A stretch of DNA of 64,000 bases from Cytobacillus luteolus (GCF_017873715.1 NZ_JAGGKM010000003.1:574118-638117); one strand, 5' to 3'; positions 25,018 to 34,267 are shown, numbered from the stretch's first letter. Notes: generated from the letters alone by a model not told the origin. Numbers and translations: made by a program.

Positions 25018-26760
25018 ATGTTAAACGTTTTATCGTATTTAAAGCCATATCGAATTGCCATCGTTATTGCTTTATCACTTATGCTAACAGAGTTAGTGGT
25101 AGAGCTTGTTCAACCTCTACTGATCGCTAAGATTATTGATGATGGTATTTTACAAAACGACCTCTCAGTTATCTATAAATGGGGAGCAGTTATGGTAGGT
25201 TTGTCATTATTGGCTTTTGCTTCGGGAATTATCAACTCCTTTTTTGCTGCTCATGTGAGTCAAAGTTATGGATTTGACCTTAGAAAACACCTATTTCTAA
25301 AGGTACAATCCTTTTCATTTGCCAATTTTAATGAATTCCAAACATCTTCATTGATTACTAGATTTACAAACGATGTAACACAGCTTCAAAATACAGTATT
25401 TATGAGTTTACGTATCATGCTAAGAGCTCCGCTGCTTATTATTGGTGGGATGATAATGGCTTTATTTGTCAATGTAAAGCTTGCTCTTGTATTAGTAATT
25501 GCTGTCCCTGCATTATTTCTGTTCTTGATTTATTTTATGAACAAAGGAAGCGTCTTATTTAAAGCTGTTCAAGAACGTTTAGACCATGTTAACCGTGTAA
25601 TGCGTGAAAACTTATCCGGTATGCGTCTTATTAAAGCATTTTTAAGATGGAAGTATGAAGTAGATCGATTTACGAACGCAAATGAGAAGTTAAGAGATAA
25701 GACGATTAATTCTTTACGAGTGATTGAATTTACAATGCCAATCTTGCTCTTGGTCATGAACTTAAGTATTATCGCTATTCTCTGGTTCGGAAGTGTTGAG
25801 GTAAATACAAAACAGGCTGGGGTAGGGGAAATTGTTGCCTTAGTCAATTATGCTACAAGAATTATGGGGGCCTTCTCAATCTTTACTTTCATTATTCTTG
25901 CTTTTTCAAGGGCAAAAGCATCTGCGGGACGTATTTCAGATGTTCTTGTTTCAGAGGCTGATATGGTTGATTCAACTGATGCCATTGAACCGGGTGCATT
26001 TGTAAAAGGAGAAATCGAATTTAAGAATGTAGCCTTTACATATCCAGGTACTACAGACGAAGTATTACATAACATTTCATTTAAAGCCAAATCTGGTGAA
26101 ACCTTAGCGATTCTAGGTGCAACAGGTTCAGGGAAATCTTCCTTGTTTCAATTAATTCCGCGTTTATATGATGCAAATAAAGGTGCGGTTTTAATAGATG
26201 GACATAACGTAAAAGATATGAAACAAGATCAATTGCGAAAACAAATCGGATATGTTCCACAAGAGGCATTATTATTTACTGGTAGTGTAAGTGACAATAT
26301 TAAATGGGGAAAAGAAGATGCTTCAATGGAGGAAATTGTTGAAGCCACTAAGAGTGCTCAAATCCACGATACTGTAGAAAAGCTACCTAATAAATATGAT
26401 ACGTTAATTGGTCAAAGAGGGGTAAATTTATCTGGTGGCCAAAAGCAACGTTTGTCTATCGCTAGAGCGTTGATTAGAAAACCAAGGATATTATTATTAG
26501 ATGATAGTACAAGTGCATTAGATTTAAAGACGGAGGCAAAATTACTTCAAGCTTTAACTCGATATAAATGTACAACACTTATCATTACACAAAAAATAAC
26601 AACAGCTATGGAAGCTGACAATATCTTACTTATTGAGGATGGTTCTTTATTGGAACAGGGGAATCATAATGAACTTTTGAAAAAATCTAGTCTTTATCAA
26701 AAGATATTTGTATCACAATTCGGAGAGGAGGAGCTTAGACGTGTCAAAGGATCAAACTAA
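25018..26760 (+). CDS. yfiB: ABC exporter half-transporter, YfiB-like (degenerate ATPase site)
   Basis: A 580 aa protein with a six-helix exporter domain (residues 1-310) and a nucleotide-binding domain. Walker A is GATGSGKSS, the signature is the canonical LSGGQKQR, and Walker B ends LLLDDSTSALD. The usual catalytic Glu after Walker B is Asp here, the mark of the non-hydrolysing half of a heterodimeric type IV exporter. The partner is encoded next, overlapping by 20 bases. Layout matches B. subtilis YfiB/YfiC. The substrate is probably a drug or lipid-like compound, but this is inferred. Confidence 0.9.
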   Translation: MLNVLSYLKPYRIAIVIALSLMLTELVVELVQPLLIAKIIDDGILQNDLSVIYKWGAVMVGLSLLAFASGIINSFFAAHVSQSYGFDLRKHLFLKVQSFSFANFNEFQTSSLITRFTNDVTQLQNTVFMSLRIMLRAPLLIIGGMIMALFVNVKLALVLVIAVPALFLFLIYFMNKGSVLFKAVQERLDHVNRVMRENLSGMRLIKAFLRWKYEVDRFTNANEKLRDKTINSLRVIEFTMPILLLVMNLSIIAILWFGSVEVNTKQAGVGEIVALVNYATRIMGAFSIFTFIILAFSRAKASAGRISDVLVSEADMVDSTDAIEPGAFVKGEIEFKNVAFTYPGTTDEVLHNISFKAKSGETLAILGATGSGKSSLFQLIPRLYDANKGAVLIDGHNVKDMKQDQLRKQIGYVPQEALLFTGSVSDNIKWGKEDASMEEIVEATKSAQIHDTVEKLPNKYDTLIGQRGVNLSGGQKQRLSIARALIRKPRILLLDDSTSALDLKTEAKLLQALTRYKCTTLIITQKITTAMEADNILLIEDGSLLEQGNHNELLKKSSLYQKIFVSQFGEEELRRVKGSN

Positions 26761-28528
26761 GCAAATCCCAATAGACAGCGAGAAGAAAAGAAATTGGCTA
26801 GGAACACTTAAGCGAATTTGGATTTTCCTGGCAGACCGCAAAGGGCTACTATTGCTTGTGCTATTAATGGTCGTTGTTAGTTCTGCCTTAGGTTTGCTTG
26901 GACCATTCTTGGTAGGTATGTCGATTGATAAATTTATCGTAACACAGGATAGTAGTGGGCTACTTACCATGTTGCTAATCCTAATTGCAATATATCTTCT
27001 TCACTCTGTTGCTATTTTCTTTCAAAATTATTGGATGATCGGGATTGCTCAAAATACAGTGTTTTCAATGAGAACGAAACTGTTTACACATCTTCATAAA
27101 CTACCAATCCAGTTTTTTGATAAGCGTCAACAAGGGGAGTTAATGAGCCGTGTTACTAACGATATTGAAAACGTAAGCTCTACCTTGAATAGCTCATTTA
27201 TACAGGTTTTTTCAAGTGTACTAACGTTAATAGGTACAGTTTCGGTGATGTTGTACTTGAGTCCGTTATTGACTTTGATTACAATGACAATCATCCCTGT
27301 CATGTACCTAGGTTTGAAATGGATTACAAGCCGTACTGGGAAATTATTTAAGGAACAACAGCGCAATATTGGTGCGCTAAACGGATTTATTGAAGAAACG
27401 ATATCGGGTCAAAGAATAGTTAAAACATTCTCGCAGGAAGAAAGAGTCATAGAGCAGTTTTTAGAGAAGAATCAAAACTTAAAAACCTCAGGCTACTGGG
27501 CTCAAACATATTCTGGATTCATCCCTAAGCTCTTTAACGTATTAAATAATTTAAGTTTTACTATTATCGCTGCAATTGGTGGGATATTCGCATTAAATGA
27601 GGCCATTTCAATTGGGGTAATCGTTATTTTTGCCGAATATTCAAGACAATTTACAAGACCCCTAAATGATCTCGCAAATCAATTTAATACCTTGCTTTCA
27701 GCCGTTGCAGGAGCTGAGAGAGTATTTGATATCCTTGATGAAGAAATTGAATCTAAAGATGAGAAAAATGCCCTTATCTTACAAAAGGTAAAGGGTGAGG
27801 TCGAGTTTAAGAATGTATCATTCTCTTATGAGGAAGAAGGGAATACAATTCGTAATGTTAGTTTTCATGTGAGTCCAGGTGAGACGGTGGCTTTAGTTGG
27901 ACCTACTGGGGCTGGAAAAACTACGATTATAAATTTAGTGTCTCGATTCTATGATACAGATGAAGGTTCAATTTTAATTGACCATAAAGAGCTAAAGCAA
28001 ATCAAGCGCGCCAGCCTTCGTCACCACATGGGATTTGTCCTTCAGGATACGTACCTATTTCAAGGGACAATCCGAGATAATATTCGTTATGGAAACTTAG
28101 AGGCGAGCGATGAGGAGATTGAAAATGCTGCTAAGTTAGCTAATGCTCACTCCTTCATCATGAAGATGCCAAACAAGTATGATACGATGATTAACCAAGA
28201 TGGAAGTGGAATTAGCCAAGGTCAAAAACAACTATTGTCCATTGCCCGTGCGTTTCTGCCAAATCCATCAATCTTAATTCTTGATGAGGCTACGAGTAGT
28301 ATTGATACAATTACTGAAATGAAAATTCAAGAGGCACTTAAACGCTTGATGAAAGATCGTACTTGTTTTGTGATTGCCCATCGTTTAAATACAATTCAAC
28401 AAGCTGATCAGATCTTAGTGTTAGAGGATGGTCAGGTCATTGAAAATGGCACACATGATGAGCTATTAGAGAAGAGAGGCTTCTACCATGGGTTATTCCA
28501 TAGCCAGTTGAAGCAAGAGATTGTATAG
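26741..28528 (+). CDS. yfiC: ABC exporter half-transporter, YfiC-like
   Basis: GTG 26741 (MSKDQTKQIP) has GGAGGAG 7 nt upstream and overlaps the end of yfiB. The 595 aa protein has a soluble N-terminal extension of about 35 residues, a six-helix domain and a nucleotide-binding domain with Walker A GPTGAGKTT, Walker B ILILDEATSSID (catalytic Glu present) and an altered signature, ISQGQKQ instead of LSGGQ. Together with YfiB this gives one competent ATP site (YfiC Walker motifs with the YfiB signature) and one degenerate site. Confidence 0.9.
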   Translation: MSKDQTKQIPIDSEKKRNWLGTLKRIWIFLADRKGLLLLVLLMVVVSSALGLLGPFLVGMSIDKFIVTQDSSGLLTMLLILIAIYLLHSVAIFFQNYWMIGIAQNTVFSMRTKLFTHLHKLPIQFFDKRQQGELMSRVTNDIENVSSTLNSSFIQVFSSVLTLIGTVSVMLYLSPLLTLITMTIIPVMYLGLKWITSRTGKLFKEQQRNIGALNGFIEETISGQRIVKTFSQEERVIEQFLEKNQNLKTSGYWAQTYSGFIPKLFNVLNNLSFTIIAAIGGIFALNEAISIGVIVIFAEYSRQFTRPLNDLANQFNTLLSAVAGAERVFDILDEEIESKDEKNALILQKVKGEVEFKNVSFSYEEEGNTIRNVSFHVSPGETVALVGPTGAGKTTIINLVSRFYDTDEGSILIDHKELKQIKRASLRHHMGFVLQDTYLFQGTIRDNIRYGNLEASDEEIENAAKLANAHSFIMKMPNKYDTMINQDGSGISQGQKQLLSIARAFLPNPSILILDEATSSIDTITEMKIQEALKRLMKDRTCFVIAHRLNTIQQADQILVLEDGQVIENGTHDELLEKRGFYHGLFHSQLKQEIV

Positions 28529-28532
28529 TTTG

Positions 28533-28564
28533 AAGCAGTATCCTAATGAGGTACTGCTTTTTTT
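28533..28564 (+). terminator. Terminator of the yfiBC operon
   Basis: AAGCAGTA pairs with TACTGCTT across a 10-11 nt loop and is followed by five further Ts. Confidence 0.85.
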
Positions 28565-28582
28565 AATGGGAATTCTGTGTTT

Positions 28583-28681
28583 GGCCAGATTGCCATTGGT
28601 TTTGGCCCGAATTAGTTGTATTTCAGCCCGATTATCGTGGATTTCCGCCCGATTCTGTCTAATTTCCGCCCGATTTTTCCA
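28583..28681. repeat. Tandem repeat, period 21 bp, about five units
   Basis: The GCCCGATT-type core recurs at 28584 (as GCCAGATT), 28605, 28626, 28647 and 28668, exactly 21 bp apart, with flanking ATTTCC in the later units. On the minus strand it translates to repeated NRAEI heptads, which I take to be a by-product of the 21-bp period and not a protein. Confidence 0.8.
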
Positions 28682-28772
28682 CACTTTCTTTTTTCTGGAT
28701 GAATAAGGAACGAAAGTAAATAAATAAGTTGGATACAATAAGGCAGACAACCTTGAAAGGATGGGATGCTTT

Positions 28773-29468
28773 ATGTCATTAGAGTGGTTTGATCGAGTAA
28801 CTGGTGAGCTTCAGGATAGTTTAGAGTCCATTTGTGATAAGTTTGACCAAGTAGGACATATGTCTGTTGACCGAGGAGCGAAACACCCGCGTATTGAGTT
28901 TTTTGTTGAAACAGAGGATGATGATAGAGATTATTTTTGCACATTATTCTTTGACCCACATAATGAGGAGTTCTATATAGAATCGTTCGATTTTGAACTA
29001 GAGCAGATCTCAAGAACTATTCTTTCAGACATAGATAACATTGTAGACGCTGTACATGAAAGCTTTCATGAATACATGAATGATGATGTAGCTGATTTTG
29101 ATGACGTTGATGAAGTAGAAGAGTATTATGTTAGCGAAGAAGATGACGATCAGGTTGACTACTATGCATTAGAAGAAGATGTTGAAGATGACGATATCAT
29201 GGAAGAAATCGATGTTGAGTGGACCACTCCTGAGGTGACGGCGTACTCCCACTCAGATGAAGTAGAAGTAACGTATCAATTCGGAATTGTGGAAGAAACC
29301 GGTGATGGCGTACTTCGTCGTGTTAATCGCGTTCGGACAGCAGACGATGACCTTATCGAAGACGAAACAAATTTCATATTTAGTAAAGAAGAAGCAAGCA
29401 CAATCATTTCAATGGTTGCAAGTAACATGGACTATCTAAGTGAATTGAACTTTGACGAACTAGATTAA
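28773..29468 (+). CDS. Acidic hypothetical protein
   Basis: ATG 28773 (MSLEWFDRVT) is preferred, with AAAGGATGGG upstream; ATG 28761 is too close to that site. The 231 aa cytoplasmic protein is extremely acidic, with a central low-complexity stretch (about residues 100-150) of Asp, Glu and Tyr. The N-terminal part (HPRIEFFVETEDDDRDYFC) and C-terminal part (TNFIFSKEEASTIISMVAS) look folded. No family is recognised. Confidence 0.7.
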   Translation: MSLEWFDRVTGELQDSLESICDKFDQVGHMSVDRGAKHPRIEFFVETEDDDRDYFCTLFFDPHNEEFYIESFDFELEQISRTILSDIDNIVDAVHESFHEYMNDDVADFDDVDEVEEYYVSEEDDDQVDYYALEEDVEDDDIMEEIDVEWTTPEVTAYSHSDEVEVTYQFGIVEETGDGVLRRVNRVRTADDDLIEDETNFIFSKEEASTIISMVASNMDYLSELNFDELD

Positions 29469-29569
29469 ATCCAATTTAATAAAAATAATATGTAGTAGTT
29501 CAGTTATTGGATACAACAAGTAAACTTGTATTCCTTAATTGAGCTACTTTTTTAGTGGAACTTTTGTTG

Positions 29570-30004
29570 AGTTCTCGTTATTCAATTTATGTGACCTCTG
29601 TTCGTGGTTTTTGTGGTTTCAAGGGCTCATAAATCCGTTTACGTGACCTCGATTCGTGGTATTCGTGGATTTGAGGGCTCATAAATCAATTTATGTGACC
29701 TCTGTTCATGGTTTTCATGGTTTCGAGGGCTCATAAATCCGTTTATGTGACCTCGATTCGTGGTATTCGTGGATTTGAGGGCATATAAATTAATTTATAT
29801 GACCTCTGTTCTTGGTATTCGTGGTTTTGAGGGCTCATAAATCAATTTATGTGACCTCTGTTCGTGCTTTTCGTGGTTTGGAGGGTTCATAAATCCATTT
29901 ATGTGACCTCTGTTCGAGGGTTTCTTAGATTTGGAGGCTCATAAATCAATTTATGTAACCTCTGTGCAAGGTTTTCGTAGATTCGAGGACTCATAAATCC
30001 ATTT
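29570..30004. repeat. Tandem array of nine 52-bp units with palindromic core
   Basis: Units begin at 29570, 29622, 29674, 29726, 29778, 29830, 29882, 29934 and 29986, exactly 52 bp apart. Each has a 29-bp core (AGGGCTCATAAAT, two to four central bases, then ATTTATGTGACCTC) and a 23-bp G/T-rich linker (TGTTCGTGGTTTTCGTGG type). The core contains CATAAAT-N2-ATTTATG. The last unit is cut after the core. The same core recurs at 63719-64000. No gene lies between 29469 and 30079. Confidence 0.9.
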
Positions 30005-30079
30005 GTTGACACTAAATTAAGCTAAATTAAAGCATATTATAAATTCCTTAAGGACAAATTAATCCAAAGGAGTTTGAAT

Positions 30080-31615
30080 ATGGATATTATAAATCAAATT
30101 AATCACTTACAATTGATAAATCAGTTTTGGATTGTTTTATTTTTCCTGATCCCAATGGTGCTAGTATCACGGACAGTCGTAGCAGGAACAAGATACTCTC
30201 CTATTCTAATCATCGTTATTTTTGGGTTAGCTATGGGATACCTACTTGTAATAAGCAATGTTGCAACACCTGGTCTTCCGGAATTCCCGTTTGTCAATAT
30301 GATGGCTAATACTACAATCATTGCACTTACAGCAACCTTCTTTGTGGGAGGTCAAGAATTAAGAAAAATTCTAGGAAACGAAGAGATCCTTGAGGATGAT
30401 TTCGTTATTCCTTCTAGTGAAGAGACGATACTAGGCACATCTAGAACACAATTCATTTTCATCATACGTTCATTCTTCATTTTATTAGGAATTGAAGGAG
30501 TAAATCGAATTATCTTGGGAACTGATTCTCCAACTATGCCAGCAAACTATTACCCTTTAATTGCGTATATTGGATTAATTGGCTCTTTAATACTCATCGA
30601 TAATAAAGCGGCAATTAAAAATAAACGCGTTTATTTACAGAAAGGTTTCATCGAGATTGTTTTCATTGTTGCAGTACTATTCCTTTCATATCTAGTTTCT
30701 AGATGGATTGGTGAACTCATTTCACTACCTCAAATCTTTTTTGCGATGATGATAGGAGCAGCATTAGGTGCGATTTTTTATAAATGGAAATTTGGTCCAA
30801 CGTTACGTTCGTTACTATTTGCTGGAATTCCAATTGTTTTAGCAGGTAATTTTTTGGTTGGAGGGTCTCGCATTGGTGAGGCTTTCTCTATAGAAGGGAT
30901 GAATTCAGTCCTTGTCTATGGATTTTTTGGGCAATTATTTTGGATGTTTGGTGGAATCGCGCTACTTATGTTTTTTGCAAAAACTGCAAATGTAAGAAAT
31001 CTAGCACCTGGTATGGCAGGTTCATTATCTCACTCTGGACTAACAGGGGCATGCACAGCAGGTGACTTTGGAAAAACGGCTGCTAATCGAGCACCAATTA
31101 TGATCAATATTCCGTTTTTTGGTCATATTTTTGTATTTTCAATATTGGCTATAAGTGCTGACCAGGGAAGTTTATGGATGCTTCCATCGGCACTGTTAGG
31201 TGCTATAGGTGTTGGGTTGACGATATGGGCGATTTCTAACATGCGAAAAGCAAATGGAAATGATAAAAAAGAAGTAAACGCTCTTATACAGTTTTCTTTT
31301 GGATGGCAAATTTGTGCTGTTTTCGGAGGGTTAGTGTTACTAAGTTTTAGTGATATGTCTTTTGATTATTCAGCTATGGCTCAATCTAGTGCTATTTCTC
31401 ACTTTGGATTGTTTGCAGCCATTCAAGGTGGAATGTTTGGTTCAGATGCAGCGTTGTTAATACCATTTATTTTCTCGATGCCTTTTTTAGTGCATCCAAT
31501 GGTATTTTTTATGTTTGGTAAAGCAATGGAAAATGATGGCGAAATGCCAGTGAAACCAGCATACGTACTAGCACTAATTGGAGTTTTAGGTGTTACTGCT
31601 ACTATATTCTTTTAA
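30080..31615 (+). CDS. Large polytopic membrane protein, putative transporter
   Basis: ATG 30080 (MDIINQINHL) is chosen with AAAGGAG 7 nt upstream; TTG 30074 is also in frame. The 511 aa protein has roughly 12-14 transmembrane helices and Gly-rich internal segments (MAGSLSHSGLTGACTAGDFG, GGMFGSDAALLIPF) like those lining transport paths. A loop at residues 90-120 is acidic (EEILEDDFVIPSSEET). I cannot place it in a named family; a carrier function is an inference from topology. It is monocistronic, with a strong terminator. Confidence 0.75.
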   Translation: MDIINQINHLQLINQFWIVLFFLIPMVLVSRTVVAGTRYSPILIIVIFGLAMGYLLVISNVATPGLPEFPFVNMMANTTIIALTATFFVGGQELRKILGNEEILEDDFVIPSSEETILGTSRTQFIFIIRSFFILLGIEGVNRIILGTDSPTMPANYYPLIAYIGLIGSLILIDNKAAIKNKRVYLQKGFIEIVFIVAVLFLSYLVSRWIGELISLPQIFFAMMIGAALGAIFYKWKFGPTLRSLLFAGIPIVLAGNFLVGGSRIGEAFSIEGMNSVLVYGFFGQLFWMFGGIALLMFFAKTANVRNLAPGMAGSLSHSGLTGACTAGDFGKTAANRAPIMINIPFFGHIFVFSILAISADQGSLWMLPSALLGAIGVGLTIWAISNMRKANGNDKKEVNALIQFSFGWQICAVFGGLVLLSFSDMSFDYSAMAQSSAISHFGLFAAIQGGMFGSDAALLIPFIFSMPFLVHPMVFFMFGKAMENDGEMPVKPAYVLALIGVLGVTATIFF

Positions 31616-31616
31616 T

Positions 31617-31662
31617 AAAAAAAGTAAGTCGATTCTAAAATAGAAATCGACTTACTTTTTTT
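31617..31662. terminator. Strong bidirectional terminator
   Basis: AAAAAAAGTAAGTCGATT pairs with AATCGACTTACTTTTTTT around a 10-nt loop. It separates two convergent genes. Confidence 0.9.
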
Positions 31663-31676
31663 CATAGGAATTCACA

Positions 31677-32117
31677 TTATACAATTGTCAAATAGACAAC
31701 ATAAGTAGAACGATCTTCGTCAATTTCTGAAGAAACTTTTTCGTATTCAATCTCACCTAAAAGTAGATAATCATTACCGATAAAGGTGAGTGCGTCTTCA
31801 TGTGAATGTAAATCATACTTAAATAGAAGATTTGACTCGGCGTTTTCCTTAAAAAGTCGAAGTTCTAATGTGACATGGGAATATGTAGTTCCGGTTTGGA
31901 ATGGCGTTTCTTCCTTATCTTCTTCTACGTATATCACGTACATGTCTCTTTCAAGGGCAGTCGAAGTTTTAGAATAAACCTTTCTGTCTTTTATAAAATA
32001 ATCACATAATCTCCTGCTGAAAATTTCAGTTTGTTCAAGATGGTTGTAATGGTATATTGCAGGATAATTGCTGTGAGGGTCGTTTAGTCGATATTCTAAC
32101 TTTGTAATTTTCTTCAT
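31677..32117 (-). CDS. Soluble hypothetical protein
   Basis: ATG 32117 (MKKITKLEYR) has GGAGG upstream. The 146 aa protein lacks membrane segments. It is rich in aromatic residues and contains strand-like segments (MYVIYVEEDKEE, HVTLELRLFKE). It is not recognised. It is divergent from the lipoprotein operon at 32249. Confidence 0.65.
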   Translation of the reverse strand: MKKITKLEYRLNDPHSNYPAIYHYNHLEQTEIFSRRLCDYFIKDRKVYSKTSTALERDMYVIYVEEDKEETPFQTGTTYSHVTLELRLFKENAESNLLFKYDLHSHEDALTFIGNDYLLLGEIEYEKVSSEIDEDRSTYVVYLTIV

Positions 32118-32248
32118 ACTAACCTCCATAAGGATTAAATAAAAAAGGCATACCTGAACTGGGGCAAAATGGTATAATATGTTTTATATACGTTATTACT
32201 AACTACTATACTATATAGTGGAGTAACTATGAAAGGAGGAGCCGAAAA

Positions 32249-32581
32249 ATGAGTAAGACAAAAAAATTGTTATCGGGTATTGTTTCTGCTGCTATGATAA
32301 CGACAATGGTTGGATGTGGACAGCAGCAACAATCTTTACCACCTGTTCCAAATGATCCTGAGTGTGACGATTGGGAATGGGATGATGAAGACGGTGTTTG
32401 GGAATGTGATGACAGAAATTCGCCGAGATTTGGTCACTTCTTTTTTGCGGGAATGTTCTTTGCTTCTAGAAGCGCATTAAGAGCTGATTCTGGTTTTAAA
32501 AACTATAAGTCAAGTAGCTCGTTTAAAGGAGGAGCGAAGTCAGGCTTTGGTTCAGGGTCTAAGGGAGGATTTGGAGGTTAA
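32249..32581 (+). CDS. YgiB-like lipoprotein with Gly-rich C-terminal tail
   Basis: A 110 aa protein behind AAAGGAGGAG. The signal peptide ends at lipobox MVGC (about residues 20-23). The mature chain has a Cys/Trp/Asp region (ECDDWEWDDEDGVWECDD), a hydrophobic patch (FFFAGMFFASRS) and a Ser/Gly-rich tail ending KGGFGG. Lipid anchor, GG terminus and a following YgiC-type ligase gene match the YgiB/YgiC pairing known from enterobacteria. Its stop overlaps the next ATG by one base (TAATG). It may be the substrate of the ligase; this is inferred. Confidence 0.75.
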   Translation: MSKTKKLLSGIVSAAMITTMVGCGQQQQSLPPVPNDPECDDWEWDDEDGVWECDDRNSPRFGHFFFAGMFFASRSALRADSGFKNYKSSSSFKGGAKSGFGSGSKGGFGG

Positions 32582-33834
32582 TGTCATCTGATTTTAACCG
32601 AGAAGAGCACATTCATGCCCGTAAGAATTTTTACGCTAATATCGCATCATTTTGGCCGGACCTACATGATACGGAATATGCACTTTATGACATTGTCTGT
32701 TTTTCAAAGGATGATATCAAAGATATTCGTCTTGCAACGAATCGGATTGGTAATCTATTTTTTAAAACAGCAAAGTTATTAAGACATTCTGATGATGACA
32801 CCTTAAGAGGAATTGATATTCCAGAAGCGGCTATCCCCTTTATTAGGGAAATAAGCCTTCCCGTTGAAACTGTGATCTCAAGGGTAGACCTTGTTAAAAC
32901 AAATAAGGGGCTTAAGGTACTTGAATTAAATGCTGATACACCTACATTTGAAAAAGAAGTATTTTCGGTGAATCGGAAGGTTGCACAACACTTTGGACTA
33001 GAGGATCCAAATGATGGATATGAATCTCAATTGGGTAATGCCATAGATAAAGCAATTATTGAGTCTCATATACGAACAAATCAAATCCATGATCCATACG
33101 TTGTTTTCACGTCACATGACGATCATCCTGAGGATCGACTAACTACTCTATACCTAATGAGTTTATCTAGACTCCCGGTTTCTTATCAACCTTTACATAG
33201 TCTTCAAATCGTACAAAATGAAGGATTATTTGATGAAAATGGAAGAAGGATAGATGTTCTTTATAGACAGACGTATCCAATGGAGCATTTAGTGGAGGAT
33301 TTGGATCCTGTTTCTAATGAAAAAGTAGGTCTACAGCTATTAGAGCTTGTTGCATTGAAAAAACTCTCAATTGTGAATCCGATCTCAGCTTTTCTACTTC
33401 AATCAAAAGCTGTTCAAGCAATAATTTGGGGAATGATGGAGCTAGAGCATCCTTATTTCACAGAGCAGGAAAGAGAGTGGATTCGTACTTATTTTCTCCC
33501 GACCTATTTGGAAAGTGACCCATTTATTAAGCAGGGAATACAGTATGTTAAAAAACCGAGTTTTGGACGAGAGGGTGACACAGTAGAGATTTTTAACAGT
33601 GTCGGCCAGAAAATCGAAGAGGATACATATAAAACCTATCAGTCCTCATTGCCGGTGTTTCAACAATATGTTGACCTACCGAGCTATTCTATTAAAACAG
33701 CTGAGGGCTTAAAAGAAGGAAAACTCCTGATTGGTAGTTTTTTGGTGAATGGAAAAGCGAGTGGTATAGGGATTAGAGCTGGTAAACAGATTACAGATAA
33801 TAATGCCTATTTTTTACCCGTAGGTATGAAATAA
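32581..33834 (+). CDS. ygiC: Glutathionylspermidine synthase-like ATP-grasp ligase (YgiC family)
   Basis: This 417 aa protein has the glutathionylspermidine-synthetase fold without the amidase half. LKVLELNADTPTFEKE is the conserved N-terminal substrate/ATP segment and YVKKPSFGREGDTVEIFN the ATP-grasp Lys and Gly-rich loop. YgiC/YjfC-type enzymes are thought to form an amide bond on a peptide carboxylate; the true substrate is unknown. The gene is coupled to the YgiB-like lipoprotein, and a DUF350 gene follows by 22 bp, as in the enterobacterial yjf cluster. Confidence 0.9.
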   Translation: MSSDFNREEHIHARKNFYANIASFWPDLHDTEYALYDIVCFSKDDIKDIRLATNRIGNLFFKTAKLLRHSDDDTLRGIDIPEAAIPFIREISLPVETVISRVDLVKTNKGLKVLELNADTPTFEKEVFSVNRKVAQHFGLEDPNDGYESQLGNAIDKAIIESHIRTNQIHDPYVVFTSHDDHPEDRLTTLYLMSLSRLPVSYQPLHSLQIVQNEGLFDENGRRIDVLYRQTYPMEHLVEDLDPVSNEKVGLQLLELVALKKLSIVNPISAFLLQSKAVQAIIWGMMELEHPYFTEQEREWIRTYFLPTYLESDPFIKQGIQYVKKPSFGREGDTVEIFNSVGQKIEEDTYKTYQSSLPVFQQYVDLPSYSIKTAEGLKEGKLLIGSFLVNGKASGIGIRAGKQITDNNAYFLPVGMK

Positions 33835-33856
33835 GAATGAAGGGTGGAACCATTAC

Positions 33857-34261
33857 ATGACATTTCTAGAGTTGTTTTTATCAACCCTAACATACATAGG
33901 GACAGCAGTAGTACTTTTGATAGTAGGTATTATTTTATTCGAAGTGACCACTAAGAATAAAGAGATTCAGTTAATTAAGAATGGAAATAAGGCAGCTGTT
34001 TATGCGTTCGGTGGAAGGATTCTAGGCTTAGCAATTGTTCTATATGCAGCCATTTCTAATTCGGTAAATTTATACGATATGTTTATTTGGGGAAGTTTGG
34101 CGATTGTCATCCAAATTGGTCTTTTTTATCTAGCTGAATTATTAACACCAACCTTTAATATTACGAAGGCAATCGATGATGACAATCAGGCTGTTGGATT
34201 GTTTCTACTATTTTTATCTCTTTCAATAGGATTAATTATAGCCGCTTCGTTAACTTATTAA
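33857..34261 (+). CDS. DUF350 (YjfL-type) membrane protein
   Basis: A 134 aa protein with four transmembrane helices and the DUF350 pattern: GIILFEVTTKNKEIQLIKNGNKAAVYAFGGRILGLAI, then FNITKAIDDDNQAVGLFLL. The basic and acidic loop motifs (IKxGNxAAA and DDNxAVG) repeat in the two halves. It is the third gene of the YgiB/YgiC-like operon. Such proteins co-occur with ATP-grasp ligases and envelope-stress proteins. Role unknown. Confidence 0.85.
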   Translation: MTFLELFLSTLTYIGTAVVLLIVGIILFEVTTKNKEIQLIKNGNKAAVYAFGGRILGLAIVLYAAISNSVNLYDMFIWGSLAIVIQIGLFYLAELLTPTFNITKAIDDDNQAVGLFLLFLSLSIGLIIAASLTY

Positions 34262-34267
34262 TATCTA

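Noticed and set aside
28493..28750. Minus-strand frame encoding NRAEI repeats
   Set aside because: It is produced by the 21-bp DNA repeat, covers the yfiBC terminator and lacks a convincing ribosome site.
29570..30004. Possible CRISPR array (29-bp core, 23-bp spacers)
   Set aside because: The linkers are nearly the same in every unit, the whole unit has fixed 52-bp length, and no cas gene is present. It is a tandem repeat.
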